From the NCBI GenBank assembly GCA_016783345.1, contig JADHWT010000001.1, positions 1 through 39,680 on the forward strand: a stretch of DNA of 39,680 nucleotides, in the 5' to 3' direction. Below are positions 30,715 to 38,493 of this stretch, one piece after another. Both the position numbers and the translations under genes were made by a program. Source of the DNA: Candidatus Omnitrophota bacterium. GTDB lineage: Bacteria; NPL-UPA2; BS750m-G34. Position 1 is the first letter of the stretch. Every line of letters begins with the position of its first letter. The notes below the pieces were generated by a model. It did no database searches. It saw only the letters and a list, made by a program, of their open reading frames with translations, and was not told the DNA's origin.

Positions 30715-31722
30715 ATGGCAGTAAGAATAGGGATAAACGGATTTGGCCGGATTGGCCGGAATATCTTCCGCGCCGGGATGAAGAATAAGGCTGTTGAATT
30801 TGTAGCAGTAAATGATTTGACTGATGCAAATTCTTTAGCGCATCTACTTAAATTTGATTCTATCCTGGGAAATCTTGACGCTGATGTCCAGGCCAAAGAT
30901 AACGCGATAGTTGTAGACGGGAAAGAGATAAAGGTTCTTTCAGAGCGAGACCCATCCAAGCTTCCATGGAAGGACTTGAATGTTGATATAGTTATTGAAG
31001 CAACCGGATTATTCAGAGATCGTGATAGCGCAGGTAAACATATTAGTGCCGGGGCAAAGAAGGTGATTATTACTGCGCCTGCCAAGAATGAAGATATTAC
31101 TATTGTCCTGGGGGTTAATGAAGATAAATACGACGGCAGTAAACACCACATTATTTCCAATGCCTCCTGCACTACCAATTGCCTCGCGCCCGTTGTAAAG
31201 GTGCTGCACGAAAAATTTGGAATTGAGCGCGGATTTATGACTACCATTCATTCATATACTAATGACCAGAGTCTCCTGGATTTTCCGCATAAGGATCTGC
31301 GGAGGGCCAGGGCAGCAGCCCTTTCTCTAATCCCTACTACAACCGGCGCAGCAGTGGCTGTGGGTAAAGTCATACCGGAACTCAATGGAAAGTTAGATGG
31401 AATTTCCGTGCGGGCGCCTACGCCAAATGTATCACTTGTGGATTTTGTAGCTACTTGCAAAGAATCTGTAACTGTGGAATCTATAAACAAGAGTCTTGAA
31501 GAGGCAAGTTGCGGAAAATTAAAAGGTATCCTTGAGATTTCGAATCTGCCGCTTGTCTCAAAGGATTTCAATGGTTCCAGCGCATCTTCCATTGTGGACA
31601 GCGCCTTGACTGCAGTTATTGATAACAAAATGTTAAAGGTCTTTTCCTGGTATGATAATGAGTGGGCGTATTCCTGCAGGGTTATTGACCTCATAAAATA
31701 TATTTCTAAGAAAGGCATATAG
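30715..31722 (+). CDS. gap: Glyceraldehyde-3-phosphate dehydrogenase
   Basis: GAPDH oxidises glyceraldehyde-3-phosphate to 1,3-bisphosphoglycerate with NAD(P)+. The 335-residue protein has the Rossmann start RIGINGFGRIGRNIFRA, the catalytic Cys152 in SNASCTTNC, the phosphate-site TTIHSYTNDQ and SLIPTTTGAA, and the C-terminal WYDNEWAYSCRVIDLI. Asn33-Asp34 in AVNDLTD fits NAD preference. The strong Shine-Dalgarno GGGGAG precedes the ATG. The last 31 bases after the shared 44-bp word end DLIKYISKKGI, whereas the duplicate fragment at 33604 reads DLIVKVISCKL. The 3' end may therefore be a hybrid made when the aroA islet entered. Confidence 0.97.
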   Translation: MAVRIGINGFGRIGRNIFRAGMKNKAVEFVAVNDLTDANSLAHLLKFDSILGNLDADVQAKDNAIVVDGKEIKVLSERDPSKLPWKDLNVDIVIEATGLFRDRDSAGKHISAGAKKVIITAPAKNEDITIVLGVNEDKYDGSKHHIISNASCTTNCLAPVVKVLHEKFGIERGFMTTIHSYTNDQSLLDFPHKDLRRARAAALSLIPTTTGAAVAVGKVIPELNGKLDGISVRAPTPNVSLVDFVATCKESVTVESINKSLEEASCGKLKGILEISNLPLVSKDFNGSSASSIVDSALTAVIDNKMLKVFSWYDNEWAYSCRVIDLIKYISKKGI

Positions 31723-31766
31723 TTACGAAAAGAATTACTATTGGAAAACCGTCTCAGCTTACAGGT

Positions 31767-32999
31767 GTGGTCAAGGCTCCTCCATCTAAGTCATATACTC
31801 AGAGAGCTATTATGATTGGCAGTATAAATGGAAGTTGTAAAATTGTAAATCCATTATATGCAGATGATACCCTTGCAACAATTAACGCATGGAAGGAATT
31901 AGGCGCTGTTATTAAAAAAGAATCTAACCATCTACGAATAAGAGGATTTTATGGGTCACCTTGCCCAAGGGGTCATTCTATAAATGTTAGAGAATCGGGG
32001 ACACTCCTCAGATTTATCTTACCTATAATTGCTTTAGCTAAAGGTAGTTTTAAGGTTTTAGGCGAAAGAACGTTATTAGGCCGTTCCAATAGAACAATTG
32101 TAGAGGCGTTAAAATCCTGGAATATTAGTATCGCGGGAACAGGCAAAGACCATAAACTTCCGATTAAATTAGAAGGAAAAGGAGAAATTCGAGGTGGTAA
32201 AACTTATGTAAGCGGGGAGCAGAGTTCTCAAACAATATCTTCACTTTTAATAGTAGCACCCTTTGCAAAAGAGGATACAACAATAATCGTAAAAGATAAA
32301 TTGGTTTCCAGACCCTATGTGGATGTTACTATTGATGTTCTTCAACAGGTAGGAATACAGGTAAAAAAAGAGAGTTATAAAAAATTTTATATAAGACGTG
32401 GCCAAAGATTTAAGACGCAAAAAAAATTTATAGTTCATGGGGATTATTCGTCGGCAGCTTTTTTAATAGCTGCGGCAAGTTTACTTCCATCAGATGTTAC
32501 TATTACAGATCTTGTAGATGATAAACAAGGTGATAAAAAAATTATAGATATTTTGAAAAAGATGGGAGCGAAAATAAATCGTGTTGATAATGCTGTGAAT
32601 GTTAAAGGTCCATTTGAACTTAAAGGTATCAATATAGATTGTGGCGATACGCCGGATTTAGTTCCTATTCTTGCAGTTCTTGGTTGTTTTGCTAAAGGGA
32701 AGACAAGAATTTACAATATATCTCATTTAGCACACAAGGAGAGTAATAGGATTACTACACCTGCTGGTGAATTGATGAAATTAGGAGCAGATATATCTAC
32801 AACAAAAAATAGTATAATAGTAAAACAATCTTGTTTAAAGCCGGGGCATGTTTCAGCGCGGGGTGACCATAGGATTGCAATGGCACTAGTAATAGCTGGA
32901 TTGAGGATAGGTGATGTAAGAATAGAGGGGATTGAGTGTATTTCAAAGTCTTACCCCGACTTCTTTAAAGATATAAAATCTCTTGGGGTTAAATTTTGA
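31767..32999 (+). CDS. aroA: 3-phosphoshikimate 1-carboxyvinyltransferase, start unclear
   Basis: EPSP synthase joins shikimate-3-phosphate and phosphoenolpyruvate in the pathway to chorismate, the substrate of the PabB/TrpE-like enzyme at 17738. Motifs are PPSKSYTQRA (Lys and Ser of the active site), ESGTLLRF, SGEQSSQTISS, VSRPYVDVT, DYSSAAFLIAA, DTPDLVPILAVL, HKESNRI and GDHRIAMAL, so the core is complete. The GTG at 31767 is the first usual start codon, but the family-like N-terminus continues upstream (TKRITIGKPSQLTG, from ACG 31725, three bases after the gap stop). Either a non-AUG start is used or the start was lost at the junction. AT-rich codons suggest transfer. Confidence 0.85.
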   Translation: MVKAPPSKSYTQRAIMIGSINGSCKIVNPLYADDTLATINAWKELGAVIKKESNHLRIRGFYGSPCPRGHSINVRESGTLLRFILPIIALAKGSFKVLGERTLLGRSNRTIVEALKSWNISIAGTGKDHKLPIKLEGKGEIRGGKTYVSGEQSSQTISSLLIVAPFAKEDTTIIVKDKLVSRPYVDVTIDVLQQVGIQVKKESYKKFYIRRGQRFKTQKKFIVHGDYSSAAFLIAAASLLPSDVTITDLVDDKQGDKKIIDILKKMGAKINRVDNAVNVKGPFELKGINIDCGDTPDLVPILAVLGCFAKGKTRIYNISHLAHKESNRITTPAGELMKLGADISTTKNSIIVKQSCLKPGHVSARGDHRIAMALVIAGLRIGDVRIEGIECISKSYPDFFKDIKSLGVKF

Positions 33000-33121
33000 A
33001 CAAGATTAAAAAAATTTATCACTAATAGAAAAGTAAAAATAGTATTAGAGCCCTTTTTTGAAAAAAGTATGCAAAGATATTATAATGAAGAAAGTTAACT
33101 TTAGAATTTAAATTTAAATAA

Positions 33122-33439
33122 GCAATAAGGAAACCTCAAAAGGCTATTTCTTTAGAACTGAGTGATGAGGTCTATGTACGACTTCAGCCTAAAATAAAAG
33201 GAATTCTTGGTTTTACAATTTTACACTTCAGTAGAAATGATTTATTTAAAAAGGCATCTTCTAAAGATACTGGTTTAGAGTTTAAAGAGATAGGAAAGAA
33301 AGGAAATCGTTTCTCCTGTCCTAATTGTGGAGAAGTTATTACTTTTAATAATAAAAAGGAAGCGGAAATTCTTGATGATACCATTAATTTTCATGGAGCG
33401 TTGCTAAACGTGGATGTTCATAATTCTTATAAGTGTTAA
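33122..33439 (+). pseudogene. Start-less open frame with CxxC motif, probable gene remnant
   Basis: The frame is open for 105 codons after a stop at 33119-33121 but has no ATG, GTG or TTG until close to its end. It reads ISLELSDEVYVRLQPKIKG near the beginning and FSCPNCGEVITFNNKKEAE later, the second part like half a zinc ribbon. I do not recognise the family. Lack of a start and position in the islet suggest a 5'-truncated gene. The stretch 33000-33121 before it holds only short closed frames and AT-rich DNA. Confidence 0.4.
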
Positions 33440-33446
33440 AAATTTC

Positions 33447-33475
33447 TTGCCTTCCTTCTTATACTATGCTATAGT
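33447..33475 (+). promoter_or_regulatory. Promoter-like sequence in the islet
   Basis: TTGCCT (33447-33452), 17 bp, TATAGT (33470-33475). It points at the short open frame starting at 33485. AT-rich DNA makes chance matches common, so confidence is modest. Confidence 0.4.
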
Positions 33476-33484
33476 GCCATTAAA

Positions 33485-33568
33485 ATGAAGGTAAAAAAAA
33501 TAAACTTTTCATATCAGGATAAGACCAAAATTGGTAAATTGGCCATATTTGGTTGGCAAAATTTATAA
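33485..33568 (+). CDS. 27-codon open frame, doubtful
   Basis: ATG to TAA encodes MKVKKINFSYQDKTKIGKLA plus seven residues. It follows the promoter-like site by ten bases and ends 32 bases before the second junction of the islet. It may be the start of a truncated gene or chance. No Shine-Dalgarno is present and I recognise no family. Confidence 0.25.
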   Translation: MKVKKINFSYQDKTKIGKLAIFGWQNL

Positions 33569-33603
33569 TGGTTTGATAATAGAGAGTAACTCCTCGATAG
33601 GTT

Positions 33604-33678
33604 TGGTATGATAATGAGTGGGCGTATTCCTGCAGGGTTATTGACCTTATTGTAAAAGTTATAAGTTGTAAATTATAG
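33604..33678 (+). pseudogene. Duplicate 3' end of gap
   Basis: The first 44 bases equal 31648-31691 of gap. The frame reads WYDNEWAYSCRVIDLI, then VKVISCKL and TAG at 33676-33678. A VIDLIVKV-type ending is common in GAPDH, so this may be the original C-terminus left behind. The codon before the match follows a TAG at 33598-33600, so the fragment has no start of its own. Confidence 0.8.
33657..33678 (+). repeat. AT-rich TTATAAGT repeat before exbB
   Basis: AAGTTATAAGTTGTAAATTA matches the repeats at 3631 and 30671 in word content. It is only nine bases before the exbB ATG and forms the last codons of the gap fragment. Confidence 0.55.
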
Positions 33679-33686
33679 GTAATATT

Positions 33687-34319
33687 ATGAATTTTATACT
33701 AAAAGCTGGACCGGTTATTATTCCGATACTCCTCGGGTCTATCATAGGCCTGGCTATAATACTCGAGCGTATCTGGTTTTTCAGTAGGACAACAAAGACA
33801 AATCCGCGTAGTTTTTCCGAAAGGATATTTTATTCTGTCAGGCGCGGTGACCTTCAGGGCGCCATCAGTTCCTGTAATGAATACATCAAATATCCTTTAG
33901 CTATTATCTTTAAGACAGGATTGGAGAGATGGGCGCTTAGTTCTCAGGAGATAGAAAAGGCTATGGAGAGGGAGGGGAATAACCAGGCCCTGGAGCTTGA
34001 AAAATTTATGGGTGCGCTCGCTACCATCGCTGCTATTGAGCCGCTTCTCGGGTTTTTAGGCACTATCACAGGCCTCATCAAGGCCTTTATGAGCTGGGAA
34101 CAGGCCGGCGCCAATATTACAGTCAGCGCCCTGGCCAGTGGTATATACGAAGCCATGATTACTACGGCAACCGGATTGGCTGTGGCTATACCTCTTTTTA
34201 TTGTATATAATTATTTCGTTGCCAGGATAAGTGTCCTGACCCAGGGATGGACCGATTACTCTCTGAGACTTAGTGAGGTGATTGCCGGGGTAAAAAAGGA
34301 AAATAGCAGTCAAAAATGA
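33687..34319 (+). CDS. exbB: MotA/TolQ/ExbB proton channel protein
   Basis: ExbB/TolQ proteins form a proton-driven pentamer in the inner membrane that powers TonB or TolA. The 210-residue protein has membrane helices at about 7-27, 110-130 and 152-172. GALATIAAIEPLLGFLGTITGLIKAF and the following Thr/Ala-rich segment are the family signature. The helix order and the partner gene ExbD fit this family, but ExbB and TolQ are not separable here. It starts nine bases after the gap fragment and overlaps exbD by four. It probably once followed gap directly, before the aroA islet entered. Confidence 0.92.
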   Translation: MNFILKAGPVIIPILLGSIIGLAIILERIWFFSRTTKTNPRSFSERIFYSVRRGDLQGAISSCNEYIKYPLAIIFKTGLERWALSSQEIEKAMEREGNNQALELEKFMGALATIAAIEPLLGFLGTITGLIKAFMSWEQAGANITVSALASGIYEAMITTATGLAVAIPLFIVYNYFVARISVLTQGWTDYSLRLSEVIAGVKKENSSQK

Positions 34320-34735
34320 AAATAGGCGGACGTAGAAAGTATTTTTCCAGTCTCGAATCAATTGCCTTCACTGATATTGTCTTAAATATGTTTATATTCT
34401 TTTTCATCTCCTTTAGTCTTTTATATACCTTTGACCCGCAAAGACTCCAGCGTATAGAGGTAAATCTGCCCAAGGCTGATAGCGGGGGGCCATTGGAAGA
34501 GAAGGAGCGTGTTTACATAACCTTATCTGAAAAAGGGGAGATTTATGTAGAAAAAGACCTGGTTAAGATAGGTGATCTTAAGTCCAGACTTTCTGCCAGG
34601 TTTAAAGAAGATAAAGATTTGAATGTTATTATAAGGGTAGATAAGAAGACTGTCTTTGATCGTGTGACCGAGGTCCTTGATACAGTTAATCTGGTAGGGA
34701 TAAAAAGGATAAGCGTTGCAGTTACCAAGAAATAG
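34316..34735 (+). CDS. exbD: ExbD/TolR-type biopolymer transport protein
   Basis: A 139-residue ExbD/TolR protein with a single membrane helix (about 20-42) that has the essential Asp near its start (FTDIVLNMFIFFF). The periplasmic domain follows (VYITLSEKGEIYVEKDLVKI, VIIRVDKKTVFDRVTEVLD, IKRISVAVTKK). The four-base overlap with exbB couples them. The tRNA-Tyr gene starts only nine bases after the stop, so they may share a transcript that needs processing. Confidence 0.93.
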   Translation: MKIGGRRKYFSSLESIAFTDIVLNMFIFFFISFSLLYTFDPQRLQRIEVNLPKADSGGPLEEKERVYITLSEKGEIYVEKDLVKIGDLKSRLSARFKEDKDLNVIIRVDKKTVFDRVTEVLDTVNLVGIKRISVAVTKK

Positions 34736-34744
34736 TTTTTTTGC

Positions 34745-34830
34745 GGGCAGGTACCCAAGCGGTCAAAGGGAACAGACTGTAAATCTGTCGGTGTATACCT
34801 TCGGAGGTTCGAATCCTTCCCTGCCCACCA
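34745..34830 (+). tRNA. tRNA-Tyr (anticodon GTA)
   Basis: 86 nt including an encoded CCA. The acceptor stem is GGGCAGG (34745-34751) with CCTGCCC, then A and CCA. The anticodon stem-loop is ACAGA-CTGTAAA-TCTGT with GTA at 34-36. A long variable arm (type II, as in bacterial tRNA-Tyr) and the T-loop TTCGAAT are present. Confidence 0.96.
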
Positions 34831-34853
34831 GCTTTTGAGGTTTGTTTTTCTTC

Positions 34854-34883
34854 TTGACAAAAGTATCTCTTTTAAGATAAAAT
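34854..34883 (+). promoter_or_regulatory. Promoter of the outer-membrane protein gene
   Basis: TTGACA (34854-34859), 18 bp, TAAAAT (34878-34883). The -35 box is perfect. Transcription would start near 34890, about 45 bases before the ATG at 34935. Confidence 0.65.
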
Positions 34884-34934
34884 TCTGTTTGTGGGATTAA
34901 AGCAGGTAAAAAGAAAGGAATAGGGGGTAATATT

Positions 34935-35744
34935 ATGTTTAAACGAATAAGTGGTTTTGTGTTTGTTGTTGCCCTTGGGGTGGGTTTGAGCCTTAGTGTT
35001 CAAGCTGGGACAGTTGGTAATCCTGTGGGAATAGATTTTCCTAAGGGTCCGGGAGCAATTACTAAAGATCAATTTATAGAAAAGGGCCTGAATCCTATTT
35101 ATTTTTCAGGACAGACAGAGTTTCTCTTCAAAAAGCAATTTGATAGCGCCAACACATCTAACCTTGAGATAGAAGGATTCTGGTATCTGGGTAAAATCTC
35201 TCTAGTTTTTACGGAAAAATTTCGGCCTTTTATTCTCTTAGGTGTCTCAAGCCTTGACATTTCCGGAGATTATGGAACTACCGAGGTAAATTTAAAGGCA
35301 GATACCAGCATTGCATATGGCGGAGGTTTTTCCTGGCTCCTCCTTGATGGGATATCAAAATATGACATAGCATTAGCCCTGAGCGGTCTATATCGTGAGT
35401 CAGAATTTGACGGGGACATGTTAGAGCCTACGACCACTATAACTGATCTAAGTACTAAAATAGAGGAATTGGAGTTTGCGCTGACTGCTTATAAGGATTT
35501 TACAGTATGGAACGTGCCGATACGGCCCTATGTCAGTATTGTCTATGCTGAGAGTGATGTCAATTTTAGTTTTATAAACAATGATAATGGTGCCACCATT
35601 GATTTCGGTGAGGTTGATAACAATCGTAACGTGGGCATTGCCCTGGGATGCGAGAAGGAGCCCCTAAAGGGGTTGGGGGTAAATGTGGAGCTTAGGCTTA
35701 TCACCGAAGAGGCGCTTACTGTAGGAGCTACTTTAAAATTTTAA
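34935..35744 (+). CDS. Probable outer-membrane beta-barrel protein
   Basis: A 269-residue protein with a signal peptide (KRISGFVFVVALGVGLSLSV, cleavage after QA). The rest has alternating polar/non-polar strands (YFSGQTEFLF, FRPFILLGVSSLDISG, TSIAYGGGFSWLLL, YDIALALSGLYRE, IRPYVSIVYAESDV, GLGVNVELRLI) and ends in TVGATLKF. The terminal Phe in LKF is typical of proteins inserted by BamA. The length fits an eight- to ten-stranded barrel. I cannot assign a function. It has its own strong promoter and GGGGGT-type spacing before the ATG; it is a single-gene unit. Confidence 0.8.
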   Translation: MFKRISGFVFVVALGVGLSLSVQAGTVGNPVGIDFPKGPGAITKDQFIEKGLNPIYFSGQTEFLFKKQFDSANTSNLEIEGFWYLGKISLVFTEKFRPFILLGVSSLDISGDYGTTEVNLKADTSIAYGGGFSWLLLDGISKYDIALALSGLYRESEFDGDMLEPTTTITDLSTKIEELEFALTAYKDFTVWNVPIRPYVSIVYAESDVNFSFINNDNGATIDFGEVDNNRNVGIALGCEKEPLKGLGVNVELRLITEEALTVGATLKF

Positions 35745-35838
35745 AACTTCCGATAAATTACGACTCGCCTGTCATTTCTAGACAATTAGCTTCCTTTGTG
35801 TTGTAATAATTTAGCCTTGTTTCCAAATTTTATTGAAT

Positions 35839-35912
<74 letters not shown>

Positions 35913-35919
35913 AAAGTGT

Positions 35920-35996
35920 GGGTGCTTAGCTCAGATGGATAGAGTGTCGCCTTGACATGGCGGAGGTCGCTGGTTCAATCCCAGCAGCACCCACCA
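35920..35996 (+). tRNA. tRNA-Val (anticodon GAC)
   Basis: 77 nt with encoded CCA. The acceptor stem is GGGTGCT with AGCACCC, discriminator A. The anticodon loop is TTGACAT, giving GAC. It follows tRNA-Gly by seven bases and ends ten bases before thrS, so it may be cotranscribed with thrS. Confidence 0.95.
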
Positions 35997-36006
35997 GTTA
36001 TTATTA

Positions 36007-37722
36007 ATGAATATGAATATTGAAATTTACCGTCACAGTGCCAGCCATATCTTAGCGCAGGCAGTTAAAGAACTCTATCCTGATGTTAGGTTAGGTATTG
36101 GTCCGGCAATTGATAATGGTTTTTATTATGATTTTGAGCGCAGAACTCCTTTTCAGCAGGAAGATCTCGCAAAGATAGAGGCGAAGATGTCTGAAATCAT
36201 AAAAAGGGATATACCCTTTATCAGAAAAGAGGTCGATAAAGAAGAGGCGAAGAAGATGTTCGCTGATTTAGGTGAAAAGTATAAACTGGAACTCATTGAT
36301 GAAATTCCGGAAGAGAAGGTTACTGTCTATGCCCAGGATAAATTTATAGACCTCTGCCGCGGACCGCACGCAAAGAGTACAGGTGAGATTAAGGCATTTA
36401 AACTGTTATCTGTAGCAGGGGCCTACTGGCGGGGAGATGCTACAAAACCTATGCTCCAGCGTATTTACGGTACAGCCTTTAATACAGAGAAAGAGTTAAG
36501 GAAACATCTCCACAACATAGAAGAGGCAAAGAAAAGAGATCATCGTTCTTTAGGTCAGAAACTGGGGCTGTTTTTAATGAGGGAAGAGGCCGGAGCAGGG
36601 TTTGTTATCTATCAACCTAACGGGGGGATGATCAGGCATCTATTGGAAGAATATGAAAGAAAAGAGCATTTGCGCCGTGGATATAAGTTTGTCTATGGCC
36701 CTACTATACTAAAGAAAGAATTATGGGAGCGTTCGGGGCATTATGAGCACTATCGTGAACTTATGTATTTTACCAGGGTAGGTGAAGAGGAATACGCAAT
36801 AAAGCCTATGAATTGCATAAGCCATATGCTTATTTTTAAATCCCGTATTCGGAGCTACCGCGATTTACCGATACGGCTTTTTGAATTAGGCACAGTCCAT
36901 CGTCATGAAAAATCCGGCGTCCTGCATGGCCTGCTTCGTGTAAGGGCATTTACCCAGGATGACGCGCATATCTTCTGCCGTGAGGACCAGATGGTAGATG
37001 AGATAAAGGGTGTCCTTGACCTGGTTAAGGATGTAATGGCGGTTTTTAATTTTACATTCACCTTAGAGATAAGTACCAGGCCCGGTAAATCTATCGGGCG
37101 CGATGAAGACTGGGACAAGGCCACGTCTGCACTTAAAGAGGCGTTGGAAGATAAGAAACTGCCGTACAAAATTAACGAAGGGGAAGGCGCATTTTATGGC
37201 CCTAAGATTGATGTCATCCTTGAAGATGCAATTAAGAGAAAATGGCAGTGCGCTACTATTCAGTGTGATTTTACTATGCCTGAACGTTTTGATCTGCATT
37301 TTACTAATAATCGGGGGGAAAAGGAGCGGCCTATTATGCTGCATCGTGTTATATTTGGGGCCCTTGAGAGGTTTATCGGTATACTTATTGAGCATTATGC
37401 AGGCGCATTTCCTCTATGGCTCGCGCCTGTTCAGGTAAAGATTTTGACTATAAGCGAGAAATATAATACTTACGCTAATGAGATAGCCAAGAGTTTATCT
37501 AAAGAAGAAGTCCGTTATGAAGTTGACCTGGGGGATGAAAAGATTGGCTATAAGATTAGACAGGGGAGACTTCAGAAGATACCGTACTTAGTCATTGTAG
37601 GTGAAAGAGAGGTAAAGGATAATTCTCTTTCTTTGCGGAGTCGTGAGAGAGGAGATGAGGGAAAGATTTTTTTATCTGATTTCCTCAAACGGTTAAAAGA
37701 AGAGGTCGATTTAAAGAAATAG
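36007..37722 (+). CDS. thrS: Threonyl-tRNA synthetase lacking the TGS domain
   Basis: ThrRS charges tRNA-Thr and edits Ser-tRNA-Thr. The 571-residue protein starts at the editing domain (YRHSASHILAQAV, residues 8-20, with His10 and His14; LCRGPHAKSTGEI). The class II core follows with motif 2 (FELGTVHRHEKSGVLHGLLR), DDAHIFC and motif 3 (LHRVIFGALERFIGIL). The anticodon-binding domain starts near LAPVQVKILTI. The zinc Cys is kept, but the usual NCPGH is NCISH. The E. coli enzyme has about 62 more N-terminal residues (TGS domain), and there is no coding frame for them because tRNA-Val ends ten bases upstream. The starts at 36007 and 36013 both lack a strong Shine-Dalgarno. Confidence 0.96.
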   Translation: MNMNIEIYRHSASHILAQAVKELYPDVRLGIGPAIDNGFYYDFERRTPFQQEDLAKIEAKMSEIIKRDIPFIRKEVDKEEAKKMFADLGEKYKLELIDEIPEEKVTVYAQDKFIDLCRGPHAKSTGEIKAFKLLSVAGAYWRGDATKPMLQRIYGTAFNTEKELRKHLHNIEEAKKRDHRSLGQKLGLFLMREEAGAGFVIYQPNGGMIRHLLEEYERKEHLRRGYKFVYGPTILKKELWERSGHYEHYRELMYFTRVGEEEYAIKPMNCISHMLIFKSRIRSYRDLPIRLFELGTVHRHEKSGVLHGLLRVRAFTQDDAHIFCREDQMVDEIKGVLDLVKDVMAVFNFTFTLEISTRPGKSIGRDEDWDKATSALKEALEDKKLPYKINEGEGAFYGPKIDVILEDAIKRKWQCATIQCDFTMPERFDLHFTNNRGEKERPIMLHRVIFGALERFIGILIEHYAGAFPLWLAPVQVKILTISEKYNTYANEIAKSLSKEEVRYEVDLGDEKIGYKIRQGRLQKIPYLVIVGEREVKDNSLSLRSRERGDEGKIFLSDFLKRLKEEVDLKK

Positions 37723-37732
37723 GAGGTGGCAA

Positions 37733-38269
37733 ATCGGTTCTAATTATAGAGGAAACAGTGGGATGGGAGATAATTATAGAATAAACAGAGGGATAAGGGC
37801 AAAAAGTGTCAGGTTAGTCGGCGCAGCCGGTGAGCAGGTTGGCATTGTCAGTATTGAGGATGCAATGCGTCGTGCTCAAGAGGCAGGACTTGATATTGTA
37901 GAGGTGGCAAGCAGTACGGATCCGCCGGTATGCCGGATAATGGACTACGGGAAATTTCGTTATGAGAAATTAAAACAGCAAAGGCAAGCGCGAAAGAAAC
38001 AAAAATCTTTTACAATTAAACAGATCAGGGTTCGGCCTAAGATAGGAGAGCATGACTATCAGGTTAAGTTGAAACATGCTATAGCGTTTCTAAAAGAGGG
38101 TAATAAGATAAAGTTTTCTTTGATGTTCAGGGGTAGAGAGATGGCTCATCAGGAACTGGGCAGAAATGTGCTTCAGAAATTTATAAATGATCTGGCTGGG
38201 ATATCTGTTATAGAACAACGCCCAACTCTACAGACTCGGTTTATGAATATGGTTCTGGGACCTAAATAA
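37733..38269 (+). CDS. infC: Translation initiation factor IF-3, probable AUC start
   Basis: IF3 keeps the subunits apart and checks start codons. The body from ATG 37763 is 168 residues (INRGIRAKSVRLVG, ICRIMDYGKFRYEK-type, QIRVRPKIGEHDYQVKL, FSLMFRGREMAHQELG). A strong AGGAGGT (37721-37727) sits six bases before an in-frame ATC (37733), with no ATG, GTG or TTG at that distance. infC starts at AUU in E. coli and at other rare codons elsewhere, which allows IF3 to limit its own synthesis. Start at ATC gives 178 residues. The first 60 bases are an imperfect tandem duplication (SNYRGNSG then DNYRINRG). ATG 37763 with a weaker GAGG remains possible. Confidence 0.9.
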   Translation: MGSNYRGNSGMGDNYRINRGIRAKSVRLVGAAGEQVGIVSIEDAMRRAQEAGLDIVEVASSTDPPVCRIMDYGKFRYEKLKQQRQARKKQKSFTIKQIRVRPKIGEHDYQVKLKHAIAFLKEGNKIKFSLMFRGREMAHQELGRNVLQKFINDLAGISVIEQRPTLQTRFMNMVLGPK

Positions 38270-38292
38270 AAAAAAGGAACAAGGAGGAATTT

Positions 38293-38481
38293 ATGCCAAA
38301 AATAAGAACACGACATAGTGTAAGACGCCGAATAAAGAAAACCTCTACCGGGAAATTGATGAGGAGGATGTCCTGTGTCGGACATCTCAAGACCAAAAAA
38401 CCCCGGAAGCGTAAGAGGAGACTTAAGAAGAATGTCCGGATAACGCCGGGGCTGGAGAAACAATTGAAAAGATTATTATAA
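38293..38481 (+). CDS. rpmI: 50S ribosomal protein L35
   Basis: A 62-residue basic protein starting MPKIRTRHSVRRRIKKTSTG, the L35 signature, and ending GLEKQLKRLL. AAGGAGGAATTT precedes the ATG. It lies between infC and rplT in the standard infC-rpmI-rplT order, an operon that in other bacteria is autoregulated by L20. Confidence 0.96.
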   Translation: MPKIRTRHSVRRRIKKTSTGKLMRRMSCVGHLKTKKPRKRKRRLKKNVRITPGLEKQLKRLL

Positions 38482-38493
38482 GGGGGTATCGTT

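Larger units (their letters stand above)
31692..33603 (+). mobile_element. AT-rich islet bounded by a 44-bp direct repeat of gap
   Basis: The 44 bases at 31648-31691 (inside gap) recur exactly at 33604-33647. Between them lie the last 31 bases of gap, an aroA-like gene, a start-less open frame and a tiny open frame, in clearly more AT-rich DNA than gap or exbB. After the second copy the frame reads on as a plausible GAPDH end and leads to exbB. This looks like insertion at the gap 3' end that rebuilt the gene, by homologous or site-specific recombination. No integrase or transposase is seen, so the mechanism is open. Confidence 0.65.

Noticed and set aside
30715..32999. A gap-aroA fusion by stop-codon readthrough
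   Set aside because: gap and aroA are in different frames at the junction (gap stop at 31720-31722, aroA frame from 31725 is in line but separated by the TAG), and the last gap residues are normal. A fusion would need readthrough with no supporting signal.
31692..33603. A composite transposon or integron-like element
   Set aside because: The flanking repeat is a piece of gap, not an IS end. No transposase, integrase or attC-like site is visible, so I call it only an islet.
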